In this document: piece by piece, positions 52,565 to 64,000 of the stretch
Position numbering within the stretch: position 1 is the stretch's first letter
How the letters are laid out: the number at the start of each line of letters is the position of its first letter
DNA from: Eriocheir sinensis
Lineage: Eukaryota > Arthropoda > Malacostraca > Decapoda > Varunidae
Length of the DNA stretch: 64,000 bases
Direction: 5' to 3'
Assembly (NCBI RefSeq): GCF_024679095.1
Contig: NC_066515.1
Span: 24,786,887-24,850,886 of the forward strand
Translations under genes and position numbers: made by a program
Notes under the pieces: model-generated
Databases searched by the model: none
What the model was told of the DNA's origin: nothing
The model's input: only the letters and a program-made list of their open reading frames with translations

Positions 52565-53760
52565 AATGGCGGCTTGACCGTCACGATAAACTTACTATCT
52601 GTATCACCATCTCTTATCACAGACGGAGAGAGGAAGGAGAGGGGAGAGGTGAGATGGAGAAGGGAAAAGGGAGGGAGAGAGGGAGAGGGGAGTAAGGGAG
52701 GTGATCGGTGCACTTGTAAGATTGAACCCCGTACACATTCAGACACGTGCATAAACATCGACTCTTTAAACACTCGACCACCACCAGGGATCGTCATGCA
52801 TCGCGTAGTGAACATGTATGCGTGTATGAATGTCTTGATGATTGTTTGTGGTGTACTTTATCATGTTTATTACCCTACCTCTCTGTCCTCCCATTTCTGT
52901 AATCCTCTGTATTCTCTCGTCCTGTTTCTCCTTCTATCTCATCGCTTTCACTTTGATTATTTTACCTTGGCGTCTCAGGAGTTTGGGGGATGGTGAACAG
53001 GTAGCTAATAGTATCCTCACTCCTTCCTCTTCCTGATTCAGCTCTTGATAATAATGATAACGACAATGATAATAATGCACTAATAACCTGTCACAGAAAT
53101 TGGAGTGCAATGTAACTTCCATTGCTTTTATCTGTGTAATCGGAGCTTTTATCAAAGTGGAAAATTTGAACTCATGTAAAGATAGAGTAAAAAATAGTAA
53201 GTTTAGCCGCGTTGCCTCAGTGCTCAGCTCCGTTTCCTCGGCCTTTGATGACTGCCGACTGTGATTAGCTTGGACAATTAGCATTCCTCAGGTTTCCCCA
53301 GGATTAGGCGCCTTGCTACGAGGGCGAGATTGTGGCTATGCACGGCGCCTTTTCATGGACTTAATGGAGATTCACAGCATATATACACCGCAGGAAAGGA
53401 TGCATGTTATTTGATTATCTAAGACTTAAAAGAGTATTAGGACACACTCCATCCGAAATTGACCTCCCTTCTGGCCACTCAATCTGTTTACTTCTATAAG
53501 AGAAATGCTGAGTGGTTTTATATTTTGCTTATTCATTATTTTTGCCATTGAGCTGATTTCTTAAGTAAAATAAACCCGTAATTCTCTAATAAAAGCCCTT
53601 GAAATGGGTCCCTGATCTATTACCAGCTGGCCGAGGCGGGACTCTTGATCGTTGACTGCCTAGCTTATGGGAAGACTTTGTTTGTATGAGAAAGCGAGGT
53701 CACCAGGATCTAGCGCCGCGCAGTGTTGCCATAGCTTTGTGTGATCGTATTTCCGAAGGC
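51781..53760. other. gene-free stretch with microsatellites
   Basis: Holds (AC)n 52,028-52,065, (CT)n 52,211-52,250, (GA)n 52,290-52,340 and (GA)n 52,491-52,562. The 286-codon plus-strand frame at 52,136-52,996 consists largely of these repeats. Otherwise unique sequence. Confidence 0.6.
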
Positions 53761-53919
53761 CACAGCGGAGATTGTCCGGGTTCTAATGAGTTTTTTATCA
53801 CGTTCATGGTGTAGAAGTCTTGTCACACCTTAACTAGGCTAAAAAAACTACCTATGGAAATGCTCACAACCTCTACGAAAGCCCTGTTCAATGAGGGTTT
53901 GTGAGGCCCGTATTCTAAG

Positions 53920-54173
53920 GGGCTATTACACTGGGCAAATTTTCCGTGGATCTTCAGTCAAACCACGATTACCCCTGGCGTGGTTCTCATATTTCCGTGG
54001 TTTTTTGACGTGTACACGATCTTCCAAAGCTACGGTAGATTTCGCCGAAGGACGACGGTATTGCTCACAATCATCATCAGCAGCAGCAATAACAAAAAAC
54101 AACTGAGAACCACGCCTTCGGAAATCGTGTTTGGACTGAAGATCCACGGAAAATTTGCCCAGTGTAATAGCCC
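53920..54173. mobile_element. TIR element (MITE) with possible TTAA target site
   Basis: The ends form a near-perfect inverted repeat of about 45 bp starting GGGCTATTACACTGGGCAAA. The right flank is TTAA and the left flank CTAA, suggesting a TTAA target as used by piggyBac-type transposases. It is inserted within another dispersed repeat ('cgtattct' on the left, 'agacggtttgggctctttc' on the right). Non-coding. Confidence 0.7.
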
Positions 54174-54457
54174 TTAAGACGGTTTGGGCTCTTTCAAAAA
54201 ATATTTTCAAAGGCAACAGAGGAGATAAGTCGGGTTGTAATGAGTGTTTTTCGCATTCATAGTGTAGAAACCTTGTCAAAGTATCGATAGGCATATGAAC
54301 CTACCCCTGAAAACACCAGCAACCTCCCCGAAAGCTTGATCAAATGGGTGGGTGTTGGCCATGGATTGTTTGAAATTGGGTCACATCCTTCGCCACGTCG
54401 CGCCATCAGGAGACGTCCCTGCATTAAAACCACAGATTGACGTTGACATAAGCTATC

Positions 54458-54756
54458 AGAGAACACGAAGATAATAGAATATCTCGATGATACCAGTTCA
54501 CAGCTGCATTATAGGAAAAGGGCCTTTGAAAGTTATCTCTCTCAGATGGGCATGAGTTCACAAGGCAGCGAAAACTACTGAACGATAATTTGGGAAAAGT
54601 TTAGTAAGAGTCACATGAGATGACCATTTCCCTCACTCTTTTTGAACAATGTAACGTGTTTGGGGGTATTAGTAAGTGACGCAATATGCAAGTTTACACA
54701 ACCAGTCACGTGAGTTAAAATATCATCTTTCCATCCCTACGAGCGATAACTTATGA
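54458..54756. repeat. direct repeat flanking a LINE, left copy
   Basis: About 299 bp matching 56,081-56,380 with scattered substitutions and one net indel. Unique otherwise in the window. Confidence 0.9.
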
Positions 54757-55972
54757 TCTCCTTGCCTTCCTAACTGACTCTTGGTCATCCTCTCTTAGCC
54801 GTTTCGGTGAAACCTTTGCTGTTGCGCTGGACATATCAAAAGCTTTTGATAAGGTCTGGCACAAATCTTTGCTTTCCAAACTACCCTCCTACGGTTTCTA
54901 TCCTTCTCTCTGTACCTTTATCTCCAGTTTCCTTTCTGACCGTTCTATTTCTGCTGTGGTGGACGGTCACTGCTCTTCCCCTAAACCTATTAACAGTGGT
55001 GTCCCACAGGGTTCTGTCCTATCTCCCACTCTCTTTCTGTTGTTCATTGATGATCTTCTTTCCAAAACGAACTGTCCTATCCATTCTTACGCCGATGACT
55101 CCACTCTGCATTACTCAACTTCTTTTAATAGAAGACCCACTCCACAGGAACTTAACGATTCAAGGCTGGAGGCAACAGAACGCTTAGCCTCAGACCTTAC
55201 TATTATTTCCGATTGGGGCAAGAGGAACCTGGTGTCCTTCAACGCCTCAAAAGCACAGTTTCTCCACCTATCCACTCGACACAATCTTCCAAACAACTAT
55301 CCCCTATTCTTCGACAACACTCAACTATCACCTTCTTCAACACTAAACATTCTCGGTCTATCCTTAACTCAAAATCTCAACTGGAAACTTCATATCTCAT
55401 CTCTTACTAAATCAGCTTCCTCTAGGCTGGGCGTTCTGTACCGTCTCCGCCAGTTCTTCTCCCCCGCACAGTTGCTATCCATTTACAGAAGCCTTGTCCG
55501 CCCTCGTATGGAGTATGCATCTCATGTGTGGGGGGGCTCCACTCACACAGCTCTCCTTGACAGAGTGGAGTCAAAGGCTCTTCGTCTCATCAACTCTCCT
55601 CATACTGATAGTCTTCTACCTCTCAAATTCCGCCGCCATGTTGCCTCTCTTTCTGTCTTCTATCGATATTTTCATGCTGACTACTCTTCTGAACTTGCTA
55701 ACTGCATGCCTCCCCCCCTCCCGCGGCCCCGCTGCACATGTCTTTCTACTCATGCTCATCCCTATACTCTCGAAACCCCTTATGCAAGAGTCAACCAGCA
55801 TCTTCACTCTTTCATCCCTCACGCTGGTAAACTCTGGAACAATCCTCCTTCATCTGTATTTCCTCCTGCCTACGACTTGAACTCTTTCAAGAGGAGGGTA
55901 TCAGGACACCTCTCCTCCCGAAATGGACCTCTCTTTTTGGACACTCCTTTGATCTCTATTCAGGAGCAGTGA
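54752..55972 (+). pseudogene. 5'-truncated reverse transcriptase reading frame (LINE)
   Basis: About 406 uninterrupted codons of a non-LTR retrotransposon reverse transcriptase without an initiator ATG. Motifs in order: ALDISKAFDKVWH (near 54,812-54,850), GVPQGSVLSP (from 54,998), SYADD (YADD at 55,088-55,099), SFNASKAQFL, and ILGLSLTQNLNWKLHI. A C-terminal segment ends LISIQEQ before the stop. The upstream endonuclease and the N-terminal fingers are missing. It probably belongs to the Jockey/CR1-like group, which is inference. The open frame suggests fairly recent insertion, but the flanking repeats have diverged. Confidence 0.85.
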
Positions 55973-56034
55973 GTAGCGGGCTTTTTTTTATATATATATT
56001 TTTCCTTACGCCTTTGAACTGTCCCCTTAGCTGT

Positions 56035-56080
<46 letters not shown>
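54752..56080 (+). mobile_element. 5'-truncated LINE between long direct repeats
   Basis: The element comprises the reverse transcriptase remnant, a short 3' UTR (ggagcagtgagtagcgggc, then T-rich, then cccttagctgtaaaaa) and a (GA)n tail at 56,051-56,085. Its 3' end is the source type of the foldback elements elsewhere in the window. The flanking direct repeats (about 299 bp each) are in target-duplication position but far longer than usual. Confidence 0.75.
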
Positions 56081-56087
<7 letters not shown>

Positions 56088-56380
56088 ACGAAGATAATAG
56101 AATATCTCGATGATACCAGTTCACAGCTGCATTATAGGAAAAAAGGCCATTGAAAGTTATCTCTCTCATATGCGCATGAGTTCTCAAGGCAGCAAAAACT
56201 ACTGAACGATAATATTGGAAAAGTTTAGTAAGACCCACATGAGATGACCATTTCCCTCACTCTCTTTGAACAATGTAACGTGTTTGGGGGTATTAGTAAG
56301 TGACGCAATATGCAAGTTTACACAACCAGTCACGTGAGTTAAAAAATTATCTTTCCATCCTTACGAGCGATAACCTATGA
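56081..56380. repeat. direct repeat flanking a LINE, right copy
   Basis: Partner of 54,458-54,756 in the same orientation. Confidence 0.9.
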
Positions 56381-56902
56381 AAACGTGAAGGTCCCCGATA
56401 ACTTGAGTCCCATAAAAAAAACTTGCATCACTTTTTTTCCCCATTTTTGCCTAAAGAAGTTCGAATCCTCTTTTCTTACCCTTCCCCTCTACAAAACATG
56501 ATCCCTTTACACCACCATATCCTGTCCAATCCCTCATCGCTGGCACAAGGGGCGAGGCGAGGCTAGGCTTGTTAAAATTACTCAACGACAACAGTTCCTT
56601 ATCTTATCTGGCGTCAGACTTGAGGCGATAAGACGCGTTGGTGCAGCGTCGGCAGTAGGAAAGGAATCAGTTACTCGCAAAAGATTCTCCCGGCACACAC
56701 ACCTGCCTACTGTTCTCCCTCATTCTCCCTCTTTCTCCCTCTCTAGAAGTCCCGAAGAGCTTTTACTTATTGTTTTGAGGAAGTGCAGTGGAAAAAAGAG
56801 GTTTCGAAAGCGTCGCCGTTCGTCTAGTGCCCAGGAACTCCTAGATCAATAGATTCCTTTGTTTTTGTTTTTTTTCTAACGGAGTACGAAGGGAGAAGGA
56901 AA
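56381..56902. other. probable promoter and 5' UTR of the four-helix gene
   Basis: Unique, gene-proximal sequence before the ATG at 56903. There is a pyrimidine tract at 56,710-56,745. No TATA box stands out and the transcription start is unknown. Confidence 0.35.
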
Positions 56903-63781
<6,879 letters not shown>

Positions 63782-64000
63782 GTAAGAGGGTGCTGTGTTC
63801 TTTGGGGGGGAAGGGGGGTAACTATATAGTAGTAAAAGTAATTGTTTTTTTGTTGTAGTTGAAGTAGAGGGTAGGGACATGAAGAGGGAGGCATGTTAAT
63901 AGTTGTGGTGGTAGTTATCGTAGTAGTAGTAGTAGTAGTAATATTAGAAGTAGCTGTAGAATAAAAAGAGTATAATTGAAGTAATGACAATATTATTAAC
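63782..64000 (+). other. start of intron 4 of the four-helix gene
   Basis: Begins GTAAGAG at 63782. It includes a (TAG)n-like stretch at 63,918-63,940 and continues beyond the window. Confidence 0.5.

Noticed and set aside
52136..52996. 286-codon plus-strand open frame
   Set aside because: Built from GGT, CT and GA repeats; no recognisable domain.

Overview
The window is nuclear DNA of an arthropod, most likely a decapod crustacean and perhaps a crab. The evidence is interrupted genes with GT-AG introns, insect-type chemoreceptor genes, very dense microsatellites of the CT, CA, TA and ATT types seen in decapod genomes, non-LTR retrotransposon fragments, tRNA-derived SINE-like pieces and foldback elements. 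I see no bacterial features, no true tRNA or rRNA genes and no CRISPR array. The species call is inference only.

Layout. Bases 1-13.4 kb hold no gene I can support: microsatellites, a non-LTR retrotransposon tail with a 13-bp target duplication at 4.5 kb, foldback elements at 8.4 and 12.5 kb, and a long non-coding dispersed repeat from 10.7 kb. Bases 14.1-50.5 kb, all on the minus strand, hold a head-to-tail array of eight apparently intact gustatory-receptor-like genes (numbered 1-8 here from low to high coordinate, so gene 8 is farthest upstream in the direction of transcription). Relics of at least two further members are present: an orphan last exon at 21.7 kb, a decayed exon 4 at 13.5 kb, and two decayed last exons at 17.1 and 23.8 kb. 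Bases 50.5-56.4 kb are repeats, including a reverse transcriptase fragment between roughly 300-bp direct repeats and a small TIR element. From 56.9 kb to the right edge, on the plus strand, lies the 5' part of a four-helix membrane protein gene resembling the TMEM179 family; it runs out of the window.

The receptor genes share one architecture: a large first exon (235-236 codons, transmembrane segments 1-4) and four short exons of 68-69, 23, 29 and 35-48 codons, all separated by phase-0 introns. Predicted proteins are 390-401 residues. The last two exons carry the family signature, a CGWYRLDY-type motif followed by TM7 with TY-x5-Q. This gene structure and C-terminus fit the arthropod gustatory receptor (7tm_7) superfamily: ligand-gated cation channels of sensory neurons with an intracellular N-terminus. 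Ligands cannot be read from sequence.

The array grew by local duplication. Genes 2 and 3 sit in about 5-kb duplicated blocks whose introns are still nearly identical while exon 1 has diverged in protein sequence. Genes 6 and 7 are another pair with matching upstream flanks, and genes 4 and 5 share a last-exon type. Six genes share a short motif about 140-175 bp upstream of the ATG, a candidate common promoter element. All exon boundaries were placed by eye from paralogue alignment and splice consensus; no transcript evidence was available.
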